Assembly: GCF_002160955.1 (NCBI RefSeq)
Contig: NZ_NFLN01000014.1
Location: forward strand, 1 to 64,000
Reading direction: 5' to 3'
Length of the DNA: 64,000 nucleotides
DNA from: Gemmiger sp. An120
GTDB lineage: Bacteria > Bacillota > Clostridia > Oscillospirales > Ruminococcaceae
Below are positions 32,959 through 41,887 of the stretch, piece by piece (the stretch's first letter is position 1; the number at the start of each line of letters is the position of its first letter). A program made the translations under genes and the position numbers. The notes beneath the pieces are model-generated. The model saw nothing but the letters and a program-made list of their open reading frames with translations. It ran no database searches and was not told the origin of the DNA.

Positions 32959-33954
32959 ATGCGCGGTTTGACACGGGCACTGCTGGCACTGGGCGCGGGA
33001 TGCCTGATGCTGGCGGTATTGATCGGCGCCATCGGCCTGTGCCTGGGCGGACAGTTCGGCTCGTTCCAGCCCACGCCGGACGGGCTGCGGTACATGCCGG
33101 CCGGGCAGGACGCCAACGACTGGGTGCTGACCGGCGGCGAGGAACGCCAGGAACAGACCGTGCCGCTGCCGGACGGAACATTCACCGGGCTGGAGCTGGA
33201 CGGCGGTCTGGCAGAGGTGACGGTGCGGCCCGGGGAAAGCTGGAACCTGACCACCACCCATCCGGAACTGTATGAGGTTTCCGGGGAGGATGGCCGGCTG
33301 GTGATCGACAGCCGGGAACCGGGTATCAGCGGACACACGGTGCGCAATGCGCGGCTGACGCTGGAAGTGCCCGCCGGGCTGGAGCTGGAAACCCTGGAAC
33401 TGTCCATCGGGCTGGGCAGCCTGAACGTTCGGGATCTGGAGACCGGGTCGCTGGATGTGGACGCGGGCATGAGCGGCGTGACCCTGACGGGGATCACGGT
33501 GCGCGACGATGCGGAACTGGAATGCGGCATGGGCGAACTGACGGTGGAAAACCTGACCGCCAAAACGGTGACAGGGGAGTGCGGCCTGGGCACCATGACC
33601 CTGACCGATGTGACAGCGGACAGCGTGGATCTGGCCTGTGATATGGGAACCCTGACCGCCAAAAACCTGACTGTGGCGGGAGACACAGCGCTGCACTGCG
33701 ACAGCGGTGAAACCCAGGTGACCGGCACACTGGCCGGCAGCCTGACCGCGGACTGCGGTATGGGAAGCCTGACCGTGACCACCCCGGAACCGGAAAACTA
33801 CGGTCTGGACGGCAGCTGCGGTATGGGTACCCTGACAGTGGGCGAGCGTTCGATCAGCGGTACCGGCAACAGCCTGACCATCGACAGCAGCGCCCCCATC
33901 CAGTACCGCCTGTCGGTGGACATGGGTGAACTGACCGTCCGGTTTACGGAGTAA
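32959..33954 (+). CDS. DUF4097-family anchored beta-solenoid protein with a Cys ladder
   Basis: 331 residues: an N-terminal membrane anchor/signal helix (about 5-30), then an extracytosolic repetitive beta domain of the DUF4097 adhesin-like type. From about residue 165 a rung of 19-24 residues repeats, each carrying a motif like ECGMGELTV, ECGLGTMTL, ACDMGTLTA, DCGMGSLTV, SCGMGTLTV. The regularly spaced Cys would stack on one face. It starts 1 base after the DUF1700 stop region and completes the PadR-HAAS-DUF4097 module often seen in Firmicutes envelope-stress operons. Confidence 0.85.
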   Translation: MRGLTRALLALGAGCLMLAVLIGAIGLCLGGQFGSFQPTPDGLRYMPAGQDANDWVLTGGEERQEQTVPLPDGTFTGLELDGGLAEVTVRPGESWNLTTTHPELYEVSGEDGRLVIDSREPGISGHTVRNARLTLEVPAGLELETLELSIGLGSLNVRDLETGSLDVDAGMSGVTLTGITVRDDAELECGMGELTVENLTAKTVTGECGLGTMTLTDVTADSVDLACDMGTLTAKNLTVAGDTALHCDSGETQVTGTLAGSLTADCGMGSLTVTTPEPENYGLDGSCGMGTLTVGERSISGTGNSLTIDSSAPIQYRLSVDMGELTVRFTE

Positions 33955-34147
33955 GGCTGATATGGGGGGACAACGTCCCCCCAGACCCCGGAAATCATGG
34001 CCAAATACATTTGGCCATAGGGATATTGACAGTAAAAGGCCGGTGCGTATTCCGTGTACGCACCGGCCTTCATTTTATTTTATCCCGAGGGCCAATGTAT
34101 TGGCCCGACAAATGGGGGGCTGGGGGACTGGTCCCCCAGATTGGCCC
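33955..34147. repeat. Composite foldback repeat, copy E (full)
   Basis: Between convergent genes. Left arm nearly identical to copy D (GGGGGGACAACGTCCCCCC, TGGCCAAATACATTTGGCCA), core AAGGCCGGTGCG...CGCACCGGCCTT (34037-34073), right arm GGGCCAATGTATTGGCCC and TGGGGGACTGGTCCCCCA, end AGATTGGCC. Confidence 0.8.
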
Positions 34148-35151
34148 TATTCAACCTCGCCGTACTGCGCCGTCATGGTGGCGGCCAGGCGGGCGAGGGC
34201 GGTGCGGGCTTCGGGCGGGTCCAGCACCTGGATATCGCCGCCGAATCCGCAGACCCAGCCCCAGAACGGCGGGCTGAGCACCGCGTCCACCCACACGTCG
34301 AAATGCTCCCCGTCCGGCTGCGGCAGCAGGGTCACGTCCATACCGAACCGGTCCAGCACCGGCCCCGCCAGCCGGGCGGCGCAGCGCAGCCGTACCTTGG
34401 CCTGCGGCCCGCCGAACATCCCGAACGTGCGCCGGGCATAGGCCGCCGGATCAAACTCCTCAAACAGCTTGCGGCCCTGCCGGTCGGCCTTCACGATGGT
34501 CAGGCGGGTCATCTTGTCCACCCGGTAATGACGCACCACGCACTCCTCGCCGGTTCCGGTGCAGCCGATCAGGTAATAATTCTCGTTCTCCCAGGCCAGC
34601 ACCCAGGGGCTTACCCGGTACAGCTGCCCGTCGTGCCGCAGCACCCGGTTCTTTTCCATGTCCCAGTCATAATACCGGAACGTGACCATCCTGTTCTGGG
34701 CGATGGCGGTGTGCAGCTCGTCCACCAGATAATAGATGCTCTCGTTCATGGTCTTGACCCGTCCGCTCACCGCCACCTGCCGCTGCAGCTGCCGGGCCTG
34801 GTGCTCGCTGGCCAGACCCTCCAGCTTGCGGATCAGCTGCTCCGACTTGCGGCGGGTGAGAAACCGGCTGGCCTGCACCGCGTCCACCAGCAGTTTCAGT
34901 TCCGGCAACTGGAACTGCCGTTCCGCCAGGTAATACCCGCCGCCCCGGCCCCGCTGCTGCTCGATGTCATAGCCCGCCTCCCGCAGCGTTTCGATATCGC
35001 TGTACAGGCTTTTGCGCTCGGTGGGGATCTCCTGCTTTTCCAGCTCCCGGATCAGCTGCGGCACCGACAGCCGGTGCTCCGGATCGGTACGCCGTTCAAA
35101 CAGCCGCAGCAGCGCCAGCAGCTTGCCTTTCTGGCCTTCCTTTCGGGGCAT
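34147..35151 (-). CDS. WYL-domain transcriptional regulator (YafY type)
   Basis: 334 residues: an N-terminal HTH (about 5-70, with ERKSLYSDIETLREAGYDIE), a WYL domain (about 135-215, with MVTFRYYDWDMEKNRVLRHDGQLYRVSPWVLAWENENYYLIG) and a WCX-like C-terminus. Such proteins are ligand-responsive DNA-binding regulators. It starts 3 bases after tyrA with GGAGG inside the tyrA 3' end, so it is the last gene of the aromatic/glycosyltransferase run. It may regulate that run; there is no direct evidence. Confidence 0.9.
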   Translation of the reverse strand: MPRKEGQKGKLLALLRLFERRTDPEHRLSVPQLIRELEKQEIPTERKSLYSDIETLREAGYDIEQQRGRGGGYYLAERQFQLPELKLLVDAVQASRFLTRRKSEQLIRKLEGLASEHQARQLQRQVAVSGRVKTMNESIYYLVDELHTAIAQNRMVTFRYYDWDMEKNRVLRHDGQLYRVSPWVLAWENENYYLIGCTGTGEECVVRHYRVDKMTRLTIVKADRQGRKLFEEFDPAAYARRTFGMFGGPQAKVRLRCAARLAGPVLDRFGMDVTLLPQPDGEHFDVWVDAVLSPPFWGWVCGFGGDIQVLDPPEARTALARLAATMTAQYGEVE

Positions 35152-35154
35152 GGC

Positions 35155-36009
35155 TTACACCTCCGGCTTCTTGTCAAAGGCGGCGCGGCGCTGGCTGCTC
35201 AGCCGGAACATCGCCTCCAGCCCCGCCGCGTCGCCCGCTTCCAGATACCCCCGCAGCTGGGTCAGCGCGGCGGTGAACTGGTCGATCTCGGCGGTCAGGT
35301 TATCCCGGTTGCGCAGAAACAGCTCGCTCCACATGGTGGGATTGATCCGGGCGATCCGGGTCAGGTCCCGGAACGAATCGCCCGTATACTCGTTCAGATG
35401 CCCGTTGTCCGAGGCGCACATCAGGCTCACCGCGATGGCGTGGGTCAGCTGGCTCACGTACCCGATCATCCGGTCGTGCTCCTCGGGGGTGAGCACGCTC
35501 ACATGGGCAAACCCCAGCGCCGCCGCCAGCCGCTTGGCAAAGGCGATGCCCTCCGGGGTATTGCGGTCGGTGGGGGTGATGATAAAGTTGGCAGGGGTGA
35601 ACTCCACCAGATGGCTGTTGCGGATGCCGCTGACCTCCTTGCCCGCCATGGGATGGCAGGCGATGAACTCCACCGTATCCCCCAGCGCCTGCTGCACCGG
35701 CTCGATGATGCCCCGCTTGACGCCCGCCACATCGGTGATCAGGCAGCCGGGTTTCAGCACCGGACCGTAGGTTCTGGCCCATTCCAGCTGCGCCGCCGGG
35801 TAGAGCGCCAATATCACCACATCCGCTTCCCGGGCCAGATCGGCGTGGTCGCCGCAGCGGCCCTGCCGGATATAGCCTTTTTCCAGGGCATAGGCCACGG
35901 CGGCCGGGTCGGTATCCGCCCCGTCCACTGCAAAACCTGCCCGGGCCAGGCCCATGGCGTACCGTCCGCCCAGCAGGCCCAGGCCCACGATCAGAAACCG
36001 CTTTTCCAT
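35155..36009 (-). CDS. tyrA: Prephenate dehydrogenase
   Basis: A 284-residue NAD(P)-dependent enzyme converting prephenate to 4-hydroxyphenylpyruvate for tyrosine. The N-terminal Rossmann motif is FLIVGLGLLGGRYAMGL. The catalytic His and substrate motifs are in ACHPMAGKEVSGIRNS, and the dimer/helical domain includes TPEEHDRMIGYVSQLTHAIAVSL. There is no ACT domain, so feedback regulation would differ from longer TyrA proteins. Spacing to aroA is 20 bases. Confidence 0.94.
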   Translation of the reverse strand: MEKRFLIVGLGLLGGRYAMGLARAGFAVDGADTDPAAVAYALEKGYIRQGRCGDHADLAREADVVILALYPAAQLEWARTYGPVLKPGCLITDVAGVKRGIIEPVQQALGDTVEFIACHPMAGKEVSGIRNSHLVEFTPANFIITPTDRNTPEGIAFAKRLAAALGFAHVSVLTPEEHDRMIGYVSQLTHAIAVSLMCASDNGHLNEYTGDSFRDLTRIARINPTMWSELFLRNRDNLTAEIDQFTAALTQLRGYLEAGDAAGLEAMFRLSSQRRAAFDKKPEV

Positions 36010-36029
36010 ACCGCACCCCTCGTTTCCGT

Positions 36030-37316
36030 TTATTCTTCTTCCGCCACCGGCACGCCCAGGCCGCGCACCACGTCAAAGAACGCGGGCCAGCTTTTGGCCA
36101 CCGCTTCGGCCCCGTGAATCCGCACCGGCAACTCCGCCGCCAGGGCGGCCACCGTCAGCGCCATGACCACCCGATGATCGTTGTGGCCCTGCACCTCGCC
36201 CGGCATCACCAGCGGCCCGCCCGCGATGGTCACGGTATCCTCGGTGCTGCGGATCTGCACCCCGAACCGGCGCAGTTCTTCCTCCATGGCGGCGATCCGG
36301 TCGCTCTCTTTCAGCCGCAGACGGCCCGCGTTGCGGATCACCGTTTTGCCCTTGCAGAAAGCCCCCAGCACCATCAGGATGGGGCCCAGATCGGGGCAGT
36401 CGGCCAGGTCGATCTCCACGGCGGTCAGCTCGCTTTTCGCAAACTGCACCGCGTCGCCGGTGCGGGTGAACCGGGCGCCGCACCGCTGCAGGATCTCCAG
36501 AATGGCCGCGTCCCCCTGGCCGCTGGCCGGGGCCAGGCCCTCCACCGTAATATCCCCGCGCAGTGCGCCCAGTACGGCGAAAAACGCCCCCTGGCTGTAA
36601 TCGCCCTCCACGGTGTATTCCCGGTTGTGGTACCGCTGGTTGCCGGGCACCTCCAGCCGGGCGGCCGCCCCCTGGGGCAGTTCTTCATCCGGCACAAACC
36701 GGGCCCTGACCCCGAAATCCGCCAGCGCGGCCAGGGTCAGGTTCACATAGCTGCGGCTCTCAAAGGGCGGGGTGATGGTGATGGAACTGTCCCCCATCAT
36801 CAGCGGCAGCGCAAACAGCAGCCCGCTGATAAACTGGCTGGACACATCCCCCGCCAGCCGGTATTCCCCCGGGCGCAGGCCGCCCTTGATGAGGATGCCG
36901 GTTTCGTTCTGGCAGAACATCCGGCCCTGCTGCTCAAAAATTTCCGCATAGGGGCCCTGAGGCCGCTGCATCAGCCGCCCCCGGCCGCAAAACCGCACCT
37001 GCTGCCCGGTCAGACTGCACACCGGGATCAGAAACCGCAGGGTACTGCCGCTCTCGCCGCAGTCGATGGGGGCCCGCAGGGTGGCAAAGCCGCCCCGGCC
37101 CTCGATATCGGCCCAGTTTTCCCGAATCTCCACCCGGGCGCCCAGCTGACGCACCGCGTTCAGGGTGGCCAGCACATCCTGGCTGTATTCCAGATTGCGC
37201 ACCCGGCTCAGGCCCCGGGCCAACCCGGCGGCCAGCACCGCCCGGTGAGCCATACTCTTGGACGGCGGCGCGGTGACCCGGCCCGCCGGTCTGCCCGGCT
37301 GCAATACGGCGATCAT
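36030..37316 (-). CDS. aroA: 3-phosphoshikimate 1-carboxyvinyltransferase (EPSP synthase)
   Basis: A 428-residue enzyme joining shikimate-3-P and PEP. N-terminal PPSKSMAHRAVLAAGLA carries the shikimate-phosphate Lys/Ser/Arg. ESGSTLRFLIPVC is the PEP-binding segment (LRFLIP, with Gly-Ser), and RLKESDRIAAME is the closing signature. The start ATG follows AAGGAAG, 19 bases after the last glycosyltransferase gene, so it sits downstream of nine glycosyltransferases in the same run. Confidence 0.95.
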   Translation of the reverse strand: MIAVLQPGRPAGRVTAPPSKSMAHRAVLAAGLARGLSRVRNLEYSQDVLATLNAVRQLGARVEIRENWADIEGRGGFATLRAPIDCGESGSTLRFLIPVCSLTGQQVRFCGRGRLMQRPQGPYAEIFEQQGRMFCQNETGILIKGGLRPGEYRLAGDVSSQFISGLLFALPLMMGDSSITITPPFESRSYVNLTLAALADFGVRARFVPDEELPQGAAARLEVPGNQRYHNREYTVEGDYSQGAFFAVLGALRGDITVEGLAPASGQGDAAILEILQRCGARFTRTGDAVQFAKSELTAVEIDLADCPDLGPILMVLGAFCKGKTVIRNAGRLRLKESDRIAAMEEELRRFGVQIRSTEDTVTIAGGPLVMPGEVQGHNDHRVVMALTVAALAAELPVRIHGAEAVAKSWPAFFDVVRGLGVPVAEEE

Positions 37317-37335
37317 GGCACATTCACTTCCTTTT

Positions 37336-38400
37336 TTATCGGTTCCAGTTTCCGCCCAGCAGGTAGTAGCCCGCCCAGTACAGTTTCCAGTAGAGCCATT
37401 TTCTTTCGCTCTCGCGGGAATACCACATCCGGCCGATAAGCCATTTCCAGCCCAGGCGGTAGGGCAAATAATATGCGTTATACAGTTTATGGCAGGCACA
37501 GGCATGCAGCATCTGCTGGATCTCCGGAATTTTGCGAAGCGGGGGAATCTGCCTGCCAAACCCCTCTTTGGGATCCTTGTACAATCCCATACTCAAACAA
37601 TTGAAATAGTGGCTGCATACGGCCTGCACCGTAAAGGCATCCTGTTCTTCAAAACGTTGCGGATAACCAGGAAGGCTGCATATCTGGGCTGTATGTTTCC
37701 GGTACAGGCCGATCTGCTCCATAAAATAGCTGCCGGTACGGCGGCGCTGCTTCATGGTACTGCTGCTGTTGCCCGGATTGTAGTAGTAAAACAAGCCAAG
37801 CAGCACCCGAACCGGGAAATCCAGCCGGGTCTCCTGGGCCATGCGCCGGATATAGGCGCTCTCAAACTCGCCGTCCTCCCCGTAGCGCATCCCCACGGAA
37901 AAGCGGATGCCCCAGGCCCGCACCCAGGCTGTGCGGAACAGCTTGTTCCAGACTACACCTCCCGTACCCGCCTGGGCGGACTGGTGCCAGCGCAGGCGTT
38001 CCCGGTTAGTGAACACCGCTGCCGAGCAGCCGCTTTGCCCTTCAAAGACCGCTTTTTCCGGCGTATACTGCCAAACAACCAGAGCATCGGGATGGGCCAG
38101 CTGGTCGGCCAGGGCGTATTCCACCAACCGGGGACTGACCCGGTCGTCTGCGTCGGCAAAGGTCAGATATTCACCTCTGGCAGCGTCTATCCCCGCGTTG
38201 CGGGCGGCGGAAACCCCGCCATTTTCCCGGTGCAGCACCCGGAAACGACCGTCCGCGGCAGCGCGCTCGTCACAGAGCCGGCCGCTGCCGTCGGTGGAGC
38301 CGTCATCCACCAGGATGCACTCCCAGCCGGATGGTTCCGTCTGGGCAGCGATGCTGTCCAGGCAGACGGGCAGCCAGATTTCGGCATTATACACCGGCAC
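37336..38400 (-). CDS. Glycosyltransferase 2, ninth of array; 5' end disrupted
   Basis: The longest in-frame product with a usable start is 354 residues from a GTG at 38400, beginning at PVYN and so missing the first beta strand (SIVV). The rest is complete: LVDDGSTDGSG, FADADDRVSP, VVWNKLF, YGEDGEFESAY and the C-terminal YWAGYYLLGG. There is no ribosome site at the GTG. A good ATG with GAGG lies at 38495 but is out of frame because of a 44-base double hairpin (38428-38471). Removing exactly those bases would restore MKQDTRSKDDLCRLSIVVPVYN. It may be inactive, or switchable. Confidence 0.75.
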   Translation of the reverse strand: MPVYNAEIWLPVCLDSIAAQTEPSGWECILVDDGSTDGSGRLCDERAAADGRFRVLHRENGGVSAARNAGIDAARGEYLTFADADDRVSPRLVEYALADQLAHPDALVVWQYTPEKAVFEGQSGCSAAVFTNRERLRWHQSAQAGTGGVVWNKLFRTAWVRAWGIRFSVGMRYGEDGEFESAYIRRMAQETRLDFPVRVLLGLFYYYNPGNSSSTMKQRRRTGSYFMEQIGLYRKHTAQICSLPGYPQRFEEQDAFTVQAVCSHYFNCLSMGLYKDPKEGFGRQIPPLRKIPEIQQMLHACACHKLYNAYYLPYRLGWKWLIGRMWYSRESERKWLYWKLYWAGYYLLGGNWNR

Positions 38401-38427
38401 AACAATGCTCAGCCGACAGAGATCATC

Positions 38428-38471
38428 CAGCGGAGCTGTGGCTCCGCTGGCAACAGGGTACCCCTGTTGCG
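38428..38471. repeat. 44-bp double-hairpin insertion in a glycosyltransferase 5' end
   Basis: Two adjacent perfect 9-bp stems: CAGCGGAGC-TGTG-GCTCCGCTG (38428-38449) and GCAACAGGG-TAC-CCCTGTTGC (38450-38470). The 44 bases shift the frame; the flanks read as one open frame without them. Confidence 0.7.
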
Positions 38472-38517
38472 CTTTGAACGGGTATCCTGTTTCATGATTT
38501 TACCTCGTATGAATTTT

Positions 38518-39615
38518 TTATCGGTTCCAGTTTCCGCCCAGCAGGTAGTAGCCCGCCCAGTAGAGTTTCCAGTAAAGGCGCTTGGCGCCGCTCTCGTCCG
38601 AGTGGTAGACCGCCCGAACCAGGGCGGCGTTGCCCAGCACGAAGGGCCAGTAGTAGGCGTGGTAGTATTTCACCTGCTTCATCCAGGTCAGCATCCGGCG
38701 GGTTTCCGGCCCGCGCAGCAGGGCCCGGGGCACCGGCTCGCCCAGTTCACGGGCGGCCCACACGCCGAAAGCGAACCGCCGCAGATACTGCCGGCAGATG
38801 CTGTTGGCGTCCTCCAGGGGGATGGCATTGAAATCGCCCACCGCCTCCAGCACGCCGGCGCACTCAGCCTGCACCCTGGCGGCGTAGCCCCGGTACTGCT
38901 CCGGCTCCCAGTCCATCTGGTGGCCGGTGCCCTTCTGCTTGGACAGGCTGCCCACGGTGGTGGTGTCCCAGTAATAGAGGGGCATATCGGTCTGGCGGAT
39001 GGCGCTGTCCGGGTATGCCTTGAAGTGGGCCTCGTGATAGGCCTGGCAGAAGGGGATATCGTTGCTGTTGCGCAGCGTCACGTCAAACCGCACGTTGTAC
39101 CGGCGGATAACCTCCGCGTGGAACAACCGGTTGTACAGGTTGCCCGATTTATATGTAACGTAATATGCCGGCAGTTTCGCCGCCGGGTAGACCCACTCCC
39201 GGTAGGGTTTATCCAGCGCGTCCGGCCCGGCCAGTTCGGCCAAATCTGTGACGAAATCCCAGACGATCAGGTCATTCGGGTACTGGGCCTGGCGGCGCAG
39301 GGCCCACTGGATCATCAGAGAGCTGGCCGCGTCGTCGGAGTCCAGGATCAGGAAATACTCGCCCCGGGCGGCCTCGATGCCGGCGTTGCGGGCGGCGCAG
39401 GCGCCGCCGTTTTTCTGGTGGATCACCCGGATGCGGCTGTCTTTGGCGGCGTACTCGTCGCAGATTTTGCCGCTGTCGTCGGGGCTGCCGTCGTCCACCA
39501 GGATGAACTCAAAATCAGGATCGGTCTGGGCCAGCACGCTCTCAATGAACCGGGGCAGCACCGCCGCCACCTTATACACCGGGCTGATGACCGAAACGCG
39601 GGGTTTGGTTTCCAT
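38518..39615 (-). CDS. Glycosyltransferase family 2, eighth of array
   Basis: A 365-residue cytosolic GT-A enzyme. SVISPVYK (strand 1), LVDDGSPDDSG (nucleotide-binding Asp pair), NGGACAARNAGIEAARGEYF, LDSDDAAS (metal-site DxD) and LYNRLF are present. The third acidic motif reads NSNDIPFCQAY where siblings have GED, so catalysis may be altered. Its last 17 residues (WKLYWAGYYLLGGNWNR) and about 58 bases of 3' DNA are almost identical to the ninth gene, a sign of recent duplication or gene conversion. Confidence 0.88.
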   Translation of the reverse strand: METKPRVSVISPVYKVAAVLPRFIESVLAQTDPDFEFILVDDGSPDDSGKICDEYAAKDSRIRVIHQKNGGACAARNAGIEAARGEYFLILDSDDAASSLMIQWALRRQAQYPNDLIVWDFVTDLAELAGPDALDKPYREWVYPAAKLPAYYVTYKSGNLYNRLFHAEVIRRYNVRFDVTLRNSNDIPFCQAYHEAHFKAYPDSAIRQTDMPLYYWDTTTVGSLSKQKGTGHQMDWEPEQYRGYAARVQAECAGVLEAVGDFNAIPLEDANSICRQYLRRFAFGVWAARELGEPVPRALLRGPETRRMLTWMKQVKYYHAYYWPFVLGNAALVRAVYHSDESGAKRLYWKLYWAGYYLLGGNWNR

Positions 39616-39627
39616 GCTCTTCCTCCT

Positions 39628-40722
39628 TTATCGGGTACGCCATTTGCCGCCCAGGGCGTACCAGCCCAGCCAGTATACCTTCCAGAACAGCTTTTTGCTG
39701 TCACTCTCGTCCGACTGGTACATGGCCCGCACCAGCGGGGTACACTGCATCCGCAGCGGCCAGTAATAGGCGTTGTACAGCTTCTTTTTGCCCATCACGC
39801 CCAGCAGTTCCCGGATCTCGGGCCATCGGTAGAAATCCCGGGGCACCGGCTCGCCCAGCTGGTGGGCGGCCCAGAGGGCAAAGGCAAACCGGCGGCAGTA
39901 CTGGCGGCACAGGTTGACCGCGTCCTCCACCGGCACCGCGTCCAGCCCGCCCATGGAATCGCTCATCTGCCGGTACTCCTGCCGCAGCACGGCCAGGTAG
40001 CCCCGGAACTGCTCCGGCTCCCACTCGATGGGATGGGCGGCCACCGCCTTTTTGCTGGCCCGCTCGGCCCCGTTGTCCCCGTGAACGATGTAGAGGGGCA
40101 GGTCGTACTGGCGCACGATGGCATCCGGCCGGGCGGCGAAAAAGGCGTGAAAGTAGGCGATGCAGAACTGCATATCCTCGCCCCGGGGCTGGCCCACCGG
40201 GTACTGCACCCCGCCCTGGCGGATGACCGAGGCGTCAAACAGTTTGTTGGTCACGTTGGCGCTGGGCACCGTGAAGATGTAGGCCTGCAGCTGGTCTTTG
40301 GTGTACTGCTTGCAGGGGGGCGCGTCAAAATCCGGCGGGGTCTGGGTCTGGTCGTGCAGCACCCAGCCGATCAGGTCCCCCGGGTGGCGGGCCTGCCGCT
40401 CCAGCGCCCAGGCCGCCGTTTCGGGCAGGATGGTGTCGTCCGCGTCCACGAACAGGAAATAGGGGGCCCGGGCCGCCTGGATACCCGCGTTGCGGGCGGC
40501 GGACACCCCCTGATTCTCCTGGTGCAGCACCCGGAACCGGGCGTCCTGTTCCGCCCACTGGCGGCAGACGGCCAGGCTGCCGTCGGCGGAACCGTCGTCC
40601 ACCAGCACGCACTCCCAGTCGGGGGTGGTCTGGGCGGCGATGGAGGCCAGGCACCGGGGCAGCAGCTTTTCCAGGTTGTACACCGGCACGATGATGCTTA
40701 CGGCGGGGTTTTCACGGGGCAT
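39628..40722 (-). CDS. Glycosyltransferase family 2, seventh of array
   Basis: 364 residues. VSIIVPVYNLEKLLPRCL, LVDDGSADGS, NQGVSAARNAGIQAARAPYFLFVDADDTILP and RGEDMQFCIAY give a full catalytic set; VTNKLF matches the array-specific W/x-NKLF motif. ATG at 40722 has GAGGAG 8 bases upstream; a GTG two codons earlier is too close. Spacers are 12 bases to the next gene and 25 to the previous. Confidence 0.9.
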   Translation of the reverse strand: MPRENPAVSIIVPVYNLEKLLPRCLASIAAQTTPDWECVLVDDGSADGSLAVCRQWAEQDARFRVLHQENQGVSAARNAGIQAARAPYFLFVDADDTILPETAAWALERQARHPGDLIGWVLHDQTQTPPDFDAPPCKQYTKDQLQAYIFTVPSANVTNKLFDASVIRQGGVQYPVGQPRGEDMQFCIAYFHAFFAARPDAIVRQYDLPLYIVHGDNGAERASKKAVAAHPIEWEPEQFRGYLAVLRQEYRQMSDSMGGLDAVPVEDAVNLCRQYCRRFAFALWAAHQLGEPVPRDFYRWPEIRELLGVMGKKKLYNAYYWPLRMQCTPLVRAMYQSDESDSKKLFWKVYWLGWYALGGKWRTR

Positions 40723-40747
40723 GGGCACATCTCCTCACAAAGCGGAT

Positions 40748-41869
40748 TTACAGGGTGTCGGGGCGCTTCCACTTCTTGGCGCCCTCGATGTAATAGAACA
40801 GCCAGTCAAAATGGCCGAAGTTGGGGTTGTGCAGCTGGCTCCACACGTACATTTGCTCGGCCATCCGCCGCCAGCGCAGCCGCAGCGGCAGCCAGTAGGC
40901 AATGTGGATCCGGTTGGCGGCGCACCAGCCCAGCAGCTTCTGCAGCCGCTCGTCCTTCCAGAAGCCCTTGGGCAGCGGCTCGTGCAGCTGCCGGGCGCAC
41001 CACAGGCCATAGCAGACGGCCCGGTAGTGCTGGTGCATGAAGGGGAACAGCTCCACCGGATCGGCCTGCCACAGATCGGGGGCCTGCCGTTCGCAGTCGG
41101 ACAGGTCGTTCAGGATATGGGCCAGGTAGCCGGGTTCGGGCTGGGGCAGGGAATAGACCTCGTCGCTGCCCTCCAGCGCCTGACCGGTGATGCTGGCGGC
41201 CAGATTGTCCCGGGCGTGGTAGTAGCGGGCGGCGGTGGAATAGGCCAGCGGGGTATCCGGGGCCATGCCCTCCATATACCGGCGCACAAAATCCTCGTCC
41301 TCGCCGCCGTAGGTGGATACATGACCCAGCCGCTCGTCAAACCGCAGATGCAGCTGCTCGATCCGGGCGCGGCGGAACAGCTTGTTCCACACATGCACAA
41401 AGATCATGCTGCCCCGGTGCAGCACCTGCATCTGGCCCAGCGGCCGCACCGCGTATTCCAGCGGCGTGGCCAGGGACTGGTCGTAGGTTTCCCGGCTGCG
41501 GGTCATGTTCCAGAGCACAAACCCCTCCGGGGCGCTCTGCTGCATGGTAAGCGCATATTCCAGGGTATGGGGGTCGATCAGGTCGTCCTGGTCGCAGAAC
41601 AGCACATACTCGCCCCGGGCGGCATCCAGCCCGGCGTTGCGGGCGCTGCACACCCCGCCGTTTTGTTTTTGCAGCAGCACAAACCGCCCGTCCCGGGCAG
41701 CCCGGGCCCGGCAGAGATCGGCGCTGCCGTCGGTGGAGCCGTCGTCCACCAGAATGCAGGCAAAATCCCGCACAGTCTGGGCCGCAATGGAGTCCAGGCA
41801 GCGGTCCAGGTAATCCTGCCCGTTGTACACCGGCACGATGATGCTTACGGCGGGGATGGTCTCACTCAT
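40748..41869 (-). CDS. Glycosyltransferase family 2, sixth of array
   Basis: 373 residues. VSIIVPVYNGQDYLDRCLDS, LVDDGSTDGSADLC, NGGVCSARNAGLDAARGEYVLFCDQDDLIDP (DQDD metal site), VWNKLF and YGGEDEDFVRRY are present. The C-terminal half, expected to set acceptor choice, differs most from its neighbours and ends in a KKWKRPDTL tail in place of the LLGG ending. Confidence 0.9.
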   Translation of the reverse strand: MSETIPAVSIIVPVYNGQDYLDRCLDSIAAQTVRDFACILVDDGSTDGSADLCRARAARDGRFVLLQKQNGGVCSARNAGLDAARGEYVLFCDQDDLIDPHTLEYALTMQQSAPEGFVLWNMTRSRETYDQSLATPLEYAVRPLGQMQVLHRGSMIFVHVWNKLFRRARIEQLHLRFDERLGHVSTYGGEDEDFVRRYMEGMAPDTPLAYSTAARYYHARDNLAASITGQALEGSDEVYSLPQPEPGYLAHILNDLSDCERQAPDLWQADPVELFPFMHQHYRAVCYGLWCARQLHEPLPKGFWKDERLQKLLGWCAANRIHIAYWLPLRLRWRRMAEQMYVWSQLHNPNFGHFDWLFYYIEGAKKWKRPDTL

Positions 41870-41887
41870 GGTTTGCTCTCTCCTTTA

